DNA of 64,000 nt from Spirosoma fluviale (GTDB lineage: Bacteria; Bacteroidota; Bacteroidia; Cytophagales; Spirosomataceae). Location: positions 620,001 through 684,000 of the forward strand of contig NZ_OCNH01000003.1 in assembly GCF_900230225.1 (NCBI RefSeq). Direction: 5' to 3'. Position numbers and translations under genes: made by a program. The first letter of the stretch is position 1; each line of letters starts with the position of its first letter. The notes below the pieces were generated by a model, which worked only from the letters and a program-made list of their open reading frames with translations, did no database searches and was not told the DNA's origin. This document shows, in pieces, positions 35,479-44,938 of this stretch.

Positions 35479-38400
35479 ATGAAAAAACTTCGACCCCTGG
35501 TTCAGGTTACATTAATGACGATCAAATTCTCCTGCTTTCACCTATTCCTGGTCATGCTGACCGTCGGGATCAGCGACGCAAAAGAGAGCTATGCCCAGGA
35601 GTTGCTCAGTCGACCGGTATCGGTAGTGCTGCAAAACCAGGCTATCCAAACAGTACTGGGCCGGATTGAAAAAGCGGCTCGCGTTAAATTCAGCTACGAG
35701 CCCTCGCTCATGAACAGCAAAGAGAAAGTAACCCTCATTACCCATAATGAGCCGCTTTCTACGGTGCTGGACCGACTGCTGAAGCCACTCCAACTGAGCT
35801 ACGATGTCTCGGGCAAATACATTATTCTGACCCCGACGCCCCGGTCGTATGAAGGTGGGGCCGAAAAAAAAACCGCCCCTGCCATTGATCTAACCGTGAC
35901 GGGTAAGGTGTCCGACGAAAACGGCGCGGCTCTGCCAGGGGTTAGCGTGCTGGTAAAAGGGACACAAAAAGGAACGACTACCAACGCCGATGGGGCATTT
36001 TCGATTGCGGTGGCCGATGCGTCGTCGGTGTTAGTGTTTTCGTACGTGGGCTATCTGTCGCAGGAGGTAGCCGTTCGAACTGGCAGCGGCCAGGCGCGGT
36101 CGGTGGTCGATGTGCAACTTGTCTCGTCGGATAAATCACTGGAGGAAGTGGTGGTAATTGGCTACGGTTCGGTTAAAAAATCGGATATAACCGGGTCGGT
36201 GAGTAGTATCAAAACGGCCGATCTCAAAGGCGTTCAGCTTACGTCGATTGATCAGGCACTACAGGGCCGGGCCGCCGGTGTGCAGGTTACCAACGGTGAT
36301 GCTACGCCAGGAGCCAGACCCAACATTCGCATTCGTGGAACTAACTCACTGGGAACCAGTAGCGAGCCGCTGTTTGTGGTCGATGGTTACCCCAGCAACG
36401 AAGACATCGCGTCGATCAACCCCAACGACGTGGAGTCTATCGAAGTATTGAAAGACGCATCGGCCACCGCCATTTATGGATCGCGGGGGGCCAACGGGGT
36501 TATCCTGATTACAACTAAACGCGGGAAAGCCGGTAAACTGTCGGTCGGCCTGGAGGTCTATCGGGGAGTTGCCTCCGTTACCAAAACGCTGGATGTGATG
36601 GACGCCCGTCAGTATGCCGAATACCGCAACGACGTGATCAAAAACGTGGGCGCACCAACGGCCAAACCCTTCGCTTCGCCCGCCACGCTGGACTATCTTT
36701 CCAACAACACCACCGATTGGCAGAAGGCCATGTTCCGGGAGGCCCCGGTCTCCAGTCTTCAACTCAACATGAGCGGGGGCGACGACAAAACTCGTTTTCT
36801 GCTAAGTGGGGAGTATTTCAAGCAGGAAGGCATAATCCCGAACACGGGCTTTAGCCGGGCAAACCTGCGTTTTAACTTTGACCGCCAGATTTCGACCAAA
36901 TTGAAGTTTGGGCTGACTACCGTGCTGGGCCGTACCCTCGCCAACAACACCCGCGTAAACACCAATGGCGGTACGGCGGGGGGCGTGTTGCTGAACCTGC
37001 TCCGGTTCAACCCGGCGGTACCGGTGTATGATGCCAATGGGAATTATTCGTACAGCAACAACCTCATTAAAGATGCCAATTCCGACCCTGGCGCAGATGT
37101 CGATCAGTTGGGCAACCCAATTGCGTATGCCCAACGGGTGGTTGATGCTAACTACCTGAACCGGGGTCAGATCAGTATGTTTGGCGAGTACGACATTAGG
37201 CCGAACCTGAAACTCAAGCTCCTGTTAGGGGGCGAATACCTGAACAACTGGCAGAATTATTACGCGCCTTATGACCTGTTCGAGCAGGCGCAGAACATTG
37301 GTACGGCCTCGCGATTTAACCGGGTTCGCACCAACTGGCTCAACGAAAATACCCTGACCTATACCCAAGAGTTCGGTTCAAAGTTCTCGATAGCGGCCCT
37401 GGTTGGGTTTTCGTTTCAGCAATTCAATGATGAATCCAATACGGCTACAGCCACCAATTTTTTCACCAATGCCTTCACCTTCAATAACCTCGGCGCTGGC
37501 GGGGCGGCTACCGTAACCGCTACGGCGAGTCAGAATCAGTTGAACTCGTACTATACCCGCGTCAATGCCCGGCTTTTCGATAATCTGCTGGTAACAGGTA
37601 CATTACGGGCCGATGGTTCCAGCAAATTCGGCGCAAACTACAAATACGGCTATTTCCCATCCGGGGCTGTTGCCTATAAACTGGCGGATCTGGCGTTTCT
37701 GAAGAACTCAAAAGTTATCAATGACTTAAAGATACGGGTTGGCTATGGCGTTACGGGGAACCAGGAAATCGACCCGTATTTATCGGTCTTTGGCTATGAT
37801 CTCGCGGGTGCATTTAGTCCGGGCGTTCAGCCGGGGGGGCTGGTGTTTGGCACAACCCGGCAGGTAAGCGTAGCCGCCAGCCGCCCGGCCAACCCCGACC
37901 TCCGTTGGGAACAAACGGCCTCGGCCAATGCCGGGATCGACGTGGGTTTATGGGCGAACCGGTTAACCGTCACGCTTGATTATTACAAAAAACAAACCAA
38001 AGATCTGTTGTGGAGCGTGGCGCTACCCGCCACCACGGGGTTTAGTAATGCCTTCAAAAACCTGGGGTCAATCGAGAATGAAGGGATCGAACTGAGTTTG
38101 TCGGGTACACCAATTACTACCGGTGCGTTTCGGTGGAACTCAACACTGACGCTGGCTAAAAACAAGAACAACGTATTAAGCCTGGGAACAGAGCCGCAGC
38201 GATTGCTCGGCTCCGCGCTGTTTGAAGCCCTCATCACGCGTGACAACTTCATTATCCTAAAACCCGGCTATGAAATTGGGAAGTTTTATCTCTACGATTT
38301 TCAGGGTATCTGGCAGTCACAAAGCGAAATAGATGCGAGTACGCTTAGCACGGTCTATAAAAACAGCCTCAAGCCGGGCTATGCCAAATATCGCGATGTG

Positions 38401-38952
38401 AACGGCGACGGGACCATCAACGCCAACGATAAAACCATAACCGACGGGTCGGCATACCCCAAAATTGTGTTTGGTTTTTCCAATACATTCTCCTACAAAG
38501 GCTTCGAGCTAAATGCCTTTTTGCAGGGGCAGCAGGGTAATAAAATTCTGAACCTCAATAAATACTGGCTCGAATACCCCGTCACGTCCAATAAAAGCAT
38601 CGAGGTGCTGAACCGCTGGAAAGGCGAAGGCACGAGCAATTCCCTTCCGGCCGCCGGGTTTGAAACCAGCCGGTTGCTGGCCCAGGACTTTCTGGAAGAC
38701 GGGAGTTTTGTTCGCCTGAAATCGCTCTCACTATCCTATCAGCTGTCGGGCGGCAGCAAGCTGCTCCAGGGGCTTAAACTTAGCTCGGTACGGCTATACG
38801 TGACGGGAACCAACCTGTTTACACTGACTAACTACACGGGTTATGACCCGGAGGTGAATTCGTACCGGGGTAACCTGTTTGTGCAGGGGATAGACCAGGG
38901 CGCATACGCAGTGGCGAAGTCGTTTATTGTTGGGCTAAAAGTCGGGTTTTAA
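35479..38952 (+). CDS. SusC/RagA-type TonB-dependent receptor with N-terminal STN signalling domain
   Basis: 1,157 residues, longer than the other SusC because of an STN (secretin/TonB N-terminal) domain at ~50-115 (AIQTVLGRIEKAARVKFSYE, LSTVLDRLLKPLQLSYDVSG). Then come a carboxypeptidase-regulatory-like domain (TVTGKVSDENGAALPGVSVL), the plug (VVVIGYGSVKKSDITGS, LFVVDGYPSNEDI, NPNDVESIEVLKDASATAIY) and a 22-strand barrel ending in SFIVGLKVGF. The STN domain senses occupancy and signals through FecR to FecI; the barrel imports substrate with TonB. It is the first gene after fecR and is followed by its SusD partner. Confidence 0.96.
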   Translation: MKKLRPLVQVTLMTIKFSCFHLFLVMLTVGISDAKESYAQELLSRPVSVVLQNQAIQTVLGRIEKAARVKFSYEPSLMNSKEKVTLITHNEPLSTVLDRLLKPLQLSYDVSGKYIILTPTPRSYEGGAEKKTAPAIDLTVTGKVSDENGAALPGVSVLVKGTQKGTTTNADGAFSIAVADASSVLVFSYVGYLSQEVAVRTGSGQARSVVDVQLVSSDKSLEEVVVIGYGSVKKSDITGSVSSIKTADLKGVQLTSIDQALQGRAAGVQVTNGDATPGARPNIRIRGTNSLGTSSEPLFVVDGYPSNEDIASINPNDVESIEVLKDASATAIYGSRGANGVILITTKRGKAGKLSVGLEVYRGVASVTKTLDVMDARQYAEYRNDVIKNVGAPTAKPFASPATLDYLSNNTTDWQKAMFREAPVSSLQLNMSGGDDKTRFLLSGEYFKQEGIIPNTGFSRANLRFNFDRQISTKLKFGLTTVLGRTLANNTRVNTNGGTAGGVLLNLLRFNPAVPVYDANGNYSYSNNLIKDANSDPGADVDQLGNPIAYAQRVVDANYLNRGQISMFGEYDIRPNLKLKLLLGGEYLNNWQNYYAPYDLFEQAQNIGTASRFNRVRTNWLNENTLTYTQEFGSKFSIAALVGFSFQQFNDESNTATATNFFTNAFTFNNLGAGGAATVTATASQNQLNSYYTRVNARLFDNLLVTGTLRADGSSKFGANYKYGYFPSGAVAYKLADLAFLKNSKVINDLKIRVGYGVTGNQEIDPYLSVFGYDLAGAFSPGVQPGGLVFGTTRQVSVAASRPANPDLRWEQTASANAGIDVGLWANRLTVTLDYYKKQTKDLLWSVALPATTGFSNAFKNLGSIENEGIELSLSGTPITTGAFRWNSTLTLAKNKNNVLSLGTEPQRLLGSALFEALITRDNFIILKPGYEIGKFYLYDFQGIWQSQSEIDASTLSTVYKNSLKPGYAKYRDVNGDGTINANDKTITDGSAYPKIVFGFSNTFSYKGFELNAFLQGQQGNKILNLNKYWLEYPVTSNKSIEVLNRWKGEGTSNSLPAAGFETSRLLAQDFLEDGSFVRLKSLSLSYQLSGGSKLLQGLKLSSVRLYVTGTNLFTLTNYTGYDPEVNSYRGNLFVQGIDQGAYAVAKSFIVGLKVGF

Positions 38953-38980
38953 TCTCTTCCACGCGAAAAAAAACGAAACT

Positions 38981-40447
38981 ATGAAAGCGATTATAAAATT
39001 AATAGTTGTTGCCGTCGGCCTGTTTACGCTGGCTGGTTGTAAAGAGTTTTTAGTTGAAAAAACCTTTACCAATCTTAACCAGAATATCTACCCCAAATCG
39101 GAAGGCGATTTGCGGGTATTGTGTAACGGGCTGTACAACATGTTTGCCGTGAATGAGCATTATGGCCGGAGCTACCTGATTCTGTCCGATGTTTATTCGG
39201 ACGAACTGACGACCATTGCGCTCAGCGGCCCGCGCTATGAAATACAAAACACGCTGATAACCCCGGCCAACACGGAACTGGCCATGGTATGGTCACGGAA
39301 TTTTACCATTATTTCGAGGGCCAACGTAGTGGTGCAGCAGGCCCCGACGGCCCCACTGCCCGAGGCTAAAATTCAGCCGTTTGTGGCCGAAGCGCGGTTT
39401 ATTCGGGCTCTTTGCTACTTTGAACTGGTCAAGTTTTTTGGCGACGTACCCCTGATCCAAAGTCAGCCAACCAACCTCGATTCATTGCTGGCGTTGAAAC
39501 CGGTTAGGTCCCCCCAGAAAGATATTTACAAACTCATGGTGGACGATCTGAAATTTGCCGAAACGTACCTGCCCAAAGAAAGTGCCATTCCGGCCACCTA
39601 TAAAGGATTAGCCAGCACTGGAGCAGCTTCGGCCCTACTGGCCAAAGTTTATTTGACCAGAGCGTACCTGCCGTTTGCAGAAGCAGCTGACTTTCAGGAT
39701 GCGGCTGCCGCCTGTGCCAAAGTGATTAATTCGGGTTCCTACGACCTGTTTGCCAATTATGCCGATGTGTTCGACGTAACTAAAAAGAACGGCATTGAGC
39801 ATATATTCTCTATTCAGTACGATCAGGCCCCAAACCGGTCGGGAGCGATGACGGCTTTTTTAACTCCCGTCCAGGTATATCCCCGGTCGTTTGGCGTATT
39901 CCCTGCCGAGCGGAAGTTTTATAATGACTTTCCGGCGACTGATGTGATTCGTAAAAAGTTTGTTTTTTATGACCAGGGCGTGGGCATTGGCGGGGCAAGC
40001 TACAATTTTCTCACCACGCCAACGTCTACCCCATTTTGCGCCAAGTACCGCGACGATGTATTAGCGGCTGCCTCCACCAACGACCGGTGTAATTACTTGA
40101 TAGTGAGATTTGCCGATGTGCTGCTGATGCACTCCGAAGCCCTCAACCGCGTGAATGCGGCTGAGGCCAATAAGTACACAGGTATCAATCGGGTTCGGGC
40201 ACGGGTAAAACTTCCTCCCCTTTCCGGGCTTGATCAGGCGGCTTTTGAAAACGCGGTGCTGGATGAACGCCATTGGGAGTTGTGTTTTGAAGGTAAACGC
40301 CGGGACGACATTATCCGAATGGGCAAATTTGTTTCGATCCTGACTGCTGCGGGCAATACCAATGTCAAGGAGTTTAACCGCTATTACCCCGTGCCACAGT
40401 CAGAAATTGACATCAACACCAACCTGAAGCAGAATACGGGGTATTGA
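38981..40447 (+). CDS. RagB/SusD family nutrient-uptake lipoprotein
   Basis: 488 residues. Lipoprotein signal MKAIIKLIVVAVGLFTLAGC with Cys20. The fold markers are FVAEARFIRALCYFELVKFF, FGDVPLIQSQPTN, LIVRFADVLLMHSEALNRVN and the C-terminal ERHWELCFEGKRRDDIIRMG. It is the surface lid/ligand-binding partner of the STN-type SusC 28 bp upstream. Located in the FecI/FecR-regulated locus. An inverted repeat follows, separating it from the LamG/DUF1961 gene. Confidence 0.94.
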   Translation: MKAIIKLIVVAVGLFTLAGCKEFLVEKTFTNLNQNIYPKSEGDLRVLCNGLYNMFAVNEHYGRSYLILSDVYSDELTTIALSGPRYEIQNTLITPANTELAMVWSRNFTIISRANVVVQQAPTAPLPEAKIQPFVAEARFIRALCYFELVKFFGDVPLIQSQPTNLDSLLALKPVRSPQKDIYKLMVDDLKFAETYLPKESAIPATYKGLASTGAASALLAKVYLTRAYLPFAEAADFQDAAAACAKVINSGSYDLFANYADVFDVTKKNGIEHIFSIQYDQAPNRSGAMTAFLTPVQVYPRSFGVFPAERKFYNDFPATDVIRKKFVFYDQGVGIGGASYNFLTTPTSTPFCAKYRDDVLAAASTNDRCNYLIVRFADVLLMHSEALNRVNAAEANKYTGINRVRARVKLPPLSGLDQAAFENAVLDERHWELCFEGKRRDDIIRMGKFVSILTAAGNTNVKEFNRYYPVPQSEIDINTNLKQNTGY

Positions 40448-40452
40448 TCGAC

Positions 40453-40510
40453 TCACGATTGCCTGGTAACCACCAGTTGATAGCAAGGTTTGGCTACCAG
40501 GCAATCGTGA
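40453..40510. repeat. Intergenic inverted repeat, 19-bp arms
   Basis: Arms at 40453-40471 (TCACGATTGCCTGGTAACC) and 40492-40510 with one mismatch and a 20-base spacer, right after the SusD stop. It may end or stabilise the SusCD transcript; no T-tract. Confidence 0.75.
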
Positions 40511-40623
40511 ATTAAGCTACTGGTATTAGTTGGTTCTAGCCGATCCTCAATACGTACAATTTAACACGCAACACCCCGAATCGCACAGCGGCTGTGATTC
40601 GGAAAGCACCTTACATCATCGTA

Positions 40624-42216
40624 ATGAAAAGACAATTGATCGTCAGTATTAAGGCCGTTGCCGCTTTGTTTTTTATCTCTTTTTCCACGGTTTTTGGGCA
40701 ATCCGTTCCTGAGCCCACGATCCGCTACCTGAACGAATTTACGTTCGGCGATACAGCTCGGCTAAAACTTACAGGTCCGGCACGGGTCATTAATGTGGAG
40801 GGCCGGAGGGGCTTGAATACGACGAGCATTCATAGCGTGTTGACCCTGAAAGCGCACAATATGAACCAAAAACGGGGCACGGTATCCATGTGGGTTATGT
40901 CGCTGGAAGAGTTGGGGACTTCGGGCTTAAAACCGACGATGGCTAAAAGTAACCCGTACTGGCAGATGTACCCGTTGCTTTCCGATAGTCCTGACCCGCA
41001 GGATGTTGTAAGGGCTAATTTTAAGCTGGTCTGGATGAATGCCTGGCATCCAAATCTAATCGCCCTTTTCGGGAAGGATAAACTATACGAAAATGCGTTC
41101 GACTTACCCCATAAAGCCCTGGTTGAGGTAAGCCATTTTGCCTTTAAAAAACACAAATGGTACAATTTTTCCCTTACCTGGGATTACGACAAAGATGAAT
41201 ATCGCCTGTATGTCAATGGCATTTCAATTGGTAAAGAAGATCAGTTTAAAAGGCAAAAATTTCATCGGGACTCGATCAACACATCCCTGTACCTGGGAAA
41301 CCCGACGTTGTGTTATTCTGACATCAAGTTTTATTCGACAAGTCTCAACGAAAAAGAAGTATACGGCTTATTCAGAAAAGAAGTGACCCGCTTTGACGGG
41401 CCGCTGGAAGAGGAATTGCGGCACACGTACGCTGGAAAAAACAGCAAGCCCTTTCAGTGGAAACTAGACGCTAGCTGGAAGCCAAAACTAAGTTTAAGCC
41501 TTACCAAACCGGCTGATCTGGATAGTTTGCATGTGCAGGGAAAACCGGTTCAGGTGGCGATTACGAAGGAAGGTTTACTGATTGAAACCGTTGATCGGGA
41601 GATGAATGCGGCTGTACTCGATTCGCAGATGTACGTCTGGACTAAAAAACCTTTTGAAGGCAATCTGTACGTAGAATACGAGTATAAGACCCTCCGCTCC
41701 GGTGGCTTAAGTCTGCTCCTGACCCAGGCTTCGGGTATGAATCGGGAAGACTTTATGACCGATTATCCCTTACGAACGAGCGGGCGCATGACCATGATTT
41801 ATGGCGAAGATGTGCGTAGTTACCACTGGGAATATTACCGGGAAATGGCCGATATGCGAAATGACCTGGACAACTCGGCCTTGATAAAACAACCGTGGAA
41901 TTACCCGCTGGCGTTTGCCACCCGAAACGCTCCCGTCGCTAAAAACACCTGGCACAAACTGCAATTCCTACAGATCGGTAACAAACTGGTTGGCGCCATC
42001 GACGGGATCATCCTATTTGACTGTACCGACGACAGTTTCACGAACAATGGTCCCGTTTTGGACTTTGGTCGAATTGCGATTCGCTGCATGTTGCGCTCAA
42101 AAATGGTTTTCAGAAACCTGAACGTTTATACGAAAGAACGAATACAGACAGAACGACTACTGGAGGGTGAACGGATAAGAAAAACCAAAGACGGAGTACG
42201 GTTTAACCTAAACTGA
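40624..42216 (+). CDS. Secreted LamG-like / DUF1961-like protein
   Basis: 530 residues from the ATG of MKRQLIVSIKAVAALFFISF, whose signal ends around FGQ; a GTG 10 codons earlier is also open. Residues ~25-260 look like a LamG/concanavalin-A jelly roll (KWYNFSLTWDYDKDEYRLYV, GISIGKEDQFK, STSLNEKEVYGLFRKE). Residues ~280-520 match the DUF1961-like pattern (DSQMYVWTKKPFEGNLYVEY ... GRMTMIYGEDVRSYHWEYYR ... HKLQFLQIGNKLVGAIDGII), a beta-sandwich found in polysaccharide-use loci. Probably binds or degrades a polysaccharide outside the cell. First gene after the SusCD pair. Confidence 0.7.
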   Translation: MKRQLIVSIKAVAALFFISFSTVFGQSVPEPTIRYLNEFTFGDTARLKLTGPARVINVEGRRGLNTTSIHSVLTLKAHNMNQKRGTVSMWVMSLEELGTSGLKPTMAKSNPYWQMYPLLSDSPDPQDVVRANFKLVWMNAWHPNLIALFGKDKLYENAFDLPHKALVEVSHFAFKKHKWYNFSLTWDYDKDEYRLYVNGISIGKEDQFKRQKFHRDSINTSLYLGNPTLCYSDIKFYSTSLNEKEVYGLFRKEVTRFDGPLEEELRHTYAGKNSKPFQWKLDASWKPKLSLSLTKPADLDSLHVQGKPVQVAITKEGLLIETVDREMNAAVLDSQMYVWTKKPFEGNLYVEYEYKTLRSGGLSLLLTQASGMNREDFMTDYPLRTSGRMTMIYGEDVRSYHWEYYREMADMRNDLDNSALIKQPWNYPLAFATRNAPVAKNTWHKLQFLQIGNKLVGAIDGIILFDCTDDSFTNNGPVLDFGRIAIRCMLRSKMVFRNLNVYTKERIQTERLLEGERIRKTKDGVRFNLN

Positions 42217-42254
42217 GCAATCGCTTACGCCATCATTCAGACGTAAAAAAAGTA

Positions 42255-44078
42255 ATGACCCAACGCCAATACATTCGCTTTCTCCAGCCCTCTTTTACCC
42301 TGTTAGTCAGTCTCCTGTATGCCTTGAGCCTGAGGGCTCAGCAAGCCCCGGTTCGCTACTGGAATCAGGATACGCAGCTGATTCCCTGGCGGATGCCGCT
42401 GCCCACAGATGCGAAACGAGTAAAACGGGTCGATCTGGACAAAGACGGCGACCCTGATCTGATTTACAGCTTTGTACGGGATAACGTACCCATCGTTTGG
42501 ATTGACGACGACGATGACATGAAATCGACCGATCCGGAAGGCGATGCCGACAGCGATTGCCTCCTGATTGATCGAAATAAAGACGGCCTGTATGCCGGGC
42601 CCGGCGACTTTTCGATTGACTGGTGCGATGAAAATAAAGATGGCGTGGCGGATATTCAGGTCATCGTCAATAATGGCCGTGCTTCTGTCCGCAACTTCTT
42701 CGACTGGTCGGCCGAGATCATGTACATCATGGACGACGACAAAGACAACATCATGCACTTTGTGGATTGGAACACCATTTCCATGCTGGCCTGGGAACAT
42801 AACGGACACGCCAATTTTTACGAAGACTACCACGGCAATACTTCGTTTATCAAAATGCACGCGTCTTCGTTTCGCATAAACGACTTGCGGTATAGCTGGG
42901 AGAACCCTTTCCTGTTTTACGACTCCGACGGGGATAACCTTTCTGAAATGGCGATCCGGTTTGTAAATACGCCGACGTTCCGAAGTAAAGGCAATACAAA
43001 TCCGGCCTTTGCCAATATCGACACGGCCTACGATGTGCATTTCAACGGTAAAATGGATTACGTGGGCTTAACCTGGGATCTGGACAATGACAATTCGCCG
43101 GGAAATGAATTCGACTTCGATATGAGTATCTTGCTGAAAGGGGGAGGTTTTGATTATTTCAGTCAAAAACACCGGTTCAGCAGCCTCAAAGGATTGGGTA
43201 AACAAGCTGAATTCTTGTTTTATGACAAACGCTGGCGGCAGTTGGACGAACTGATTTATCCCGACCGGAAGCAAGCCTGGCCGTTGACGTTTGATAAGGG
43301 AAAGTGGACCGAATGCAGCCTCGTTTTTGACGAGGACGATGATTGCAACCGCTGGGAACGGGTCGAGTTTTACGAACCCAAAGACCTCTATAAGTTGGGG
43401 AGTGGCAATGGTGGTCTGGATAACAACGCGCAGGCCGATGCCGTGGGCGACCGGGGCGAATTTGATACTGATTTTTCGGGCAAAGGCCAGTTATACATCG
43501 GTGCATTTGATGGTAAAATTCATCTCGTCGGGGCCGAATGGGGCGCGTGGCGCATCGACCAAACGGCCTTCTCGTTTCAGGGCTACGGGGGCATTTACGA
43601 CCGCTGGCGGGGCAAAGGCCGGATGCAAACCGAGCCCAAACAATTTGCCCTCATCAGCTATGCCGATACCGATCAGAATGGATTTGTCGACAAAATTCGG
43701 TACGATCTGGACGGGGATAAAGTATTTGAGGATAGTGTTTCGCTGAAAGAAATCGGGGTGAACGATGTGCAGGCTACCTTTTCTAGCAAGTCACAAACGA
43801 TTCTAAAATCCCAGGAGCAGTTTAAAAAAATGGTCGACGCCAACTGGCTACGGGCAAAGCAAGCCATACAACTGGCCGAAAAAATAGGACTGCCTACGCA
43901 TTGGTACAATTTTTACAAAAAGCCTGCTTCTCTGCATCAAAAATATGACTACGGCTTTTGGCTAAACTTCTACCTCTACCACGATTTGAGGGATCACTAC
44001 AAATCCCAAAACAACGCAGCGCAGTTGAAAAAACTTGACAAAGCCTATTACTCCGGTAACTGGAGCCTGATGAATTGA
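42255..44078 (+). CDS. Secreted Asp-rich protein with Ca-binding-like loops (function unknown)
   Basis: 607 residues with an N-terminal signal (SFTLLVSLLYALSLRAQ). It contains many Asp-rich loops of the dockerin/EF-hand or FG-GAP/thrombospondin-3 type: VDLDKDGDPDLIYSF, WIDDDDDMKSTDPEGD, IDRNKDGLYAGPGDF, DENKDGVADIQV, DSDGDNLSEMAI, DTDQNGFVDKIRYDLDGDK. Such D-x-D-x-D-G loops bind calcium and stabilise extracellular proteins. The rest is Trp/Tyr-rich. I do not recognise the whole family; the setting, between a DUF1961-like gene and a glycosidase remnant, suggests a surface protein involved in polysaccharide use. It starts 38 bp after the previous gene. Confidence 0.68.
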   Translation: MTQRQYIRFLQPSFTLLVSLLYALSLRAQQAPVRYWNQDTQLIPWRMPLPTDAKRVKRVDLDKDGDPDLIYSFVRDNVPIVWIDDDDDMKSTDPEGDADSDCLLIDRNKDGLYAGPGDFSIDWCDENKDGVADIQVIVNNGRASVRNFFDWSAEIMYIMDDDKDNIMHFVDWNTISMLAWEHNGHANFYEDYHGNTSFIKMHASSFRINDLRYSWENPFLFYDSDGDNLSEMAIRFVNTPTFRSKGNTNPAFANIDTAYDVHFNGKMDYVGLTWDLDNDNSPGNEFDFDMSILLKGGGFDYFSQKHRFSSLKGLGKQAEFLFYDKRWRQLDELIYPDRKQAWPLTFDKGKWTECSLVFDEDDDCNRWERVEFYEPKDLYKLGSGNGGLDNNAQADAVGDRGEFDTDFSGKGQLYIGAFDGKIHLVGAEWGAWRIDQTAFSFQGYGGIYDRWRGKGRMQTEPKQFALISYADTDQNGFVDKIRYDLDGDKVFEDSVSLKEIGVNDVQATFSSKSQTILKSQEQFKKMVDANWLRAKQAIQLAEKIGLPTHWYNFYKKPASLHQKYDYGFWLNFYLYHDLRDHYKSQNNAAQLKKLDKAYYSGNWSLMN

Positions 44079-44156
44079 TGGAGCCATTTTGCCTTATTAA
44101 CTACAAGTATTTGCCGGAAAGTTTATGAATATTTACGTTCTAAACCCCTCCAATCC

Positions 44157-44933
44157 GTGATTATCAAGTACGCGATTGTCGTTGTCTGTTCGCCGGGACG
44201 AAACTTCGTTACCCTGCTGCTTTATACCGAAGATATCTGGCAATATGCCTACCGGAGTTCCTACCGTCGACGCGGCCCGGTAAGCATGGCGGCTATCGGC
44301 GCTGTCGATTTGGAGCTTGGTTTGTTGTTCAGTCCCAGCCCGGATAGTAGTTTTCGGCACTCGGATAAAGACGAACAGGGGCTGGTTGACCTCTTCAAAG
44401 AGAACGGCATTCGTACATTTAAAATTGACCTCGTCCAGATTCCCGACAAAACCGCTGAAACCAACTTTCGCAAGTTTCACGATGCGGTCATGGCGGGTAC
44501 CAACCATCAGGTAATTTTCAACATGGACGTATTCGCCACTACCATGATGGCTCAGCCACTGGCCAGCCTGCCTGCCGAAACGTTCCGGACAAATACCCTC
44601 ATCCAGACCTCCCGGACGGTTCAGCAGCCACTCCACAGCGGTCAGATTGTCCCCATTGGCGACGAACCGAGCGGTAAAGGCTGGACGGGTTTTCAGTCGA
44701 TCAGCACCAATACCGACAGCTTTTTGCTGGTGTTTCGGAAGGATTCACCGATTGGTGTGCAGGCCGTTCGCACCAGGTTACCGGCTGGCAAACGCATTAG
44801 GCTGCAACCCGTGGCCGGTGCCGGAAAAGCGACGGAGGTCGTCACCTGGGAGAATGGCAGCATAACGCTGCCATTGTCGACGCCAAACAGTTTTGGTCTC
44901 TTTAAATACAAAGTATTGCCCCAAACCCGATAA
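44157..44933 (+). pseudogene. Probable remnant of a GH36/GH27-like alpha-galactosidase
   Basis: 258-residue open frame without a signal peptide. It contains two separate blocks that resemble pieces of a much longer alpha-galactosidase-type enzyme: LVDLFKENGIRTFKIDLVQI followed by KFHDAV...HQVIFNMDVFA (nucleophile-strand FKID), and then, with the middle missing, SGQIVPIGDEPSGKGWTGFQ plus the C-terminal beta-domain LLVFRKDSPIGVQAV. The first ~50 residues do not fit either. Usual family length is 600-700 residues, so internal deletions are likely. The frame remained open by chance or the piece is still made. Family call is an inference from local similarity. Confidence 0.45.
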
Positions 44934-44938
44934 ACGTC

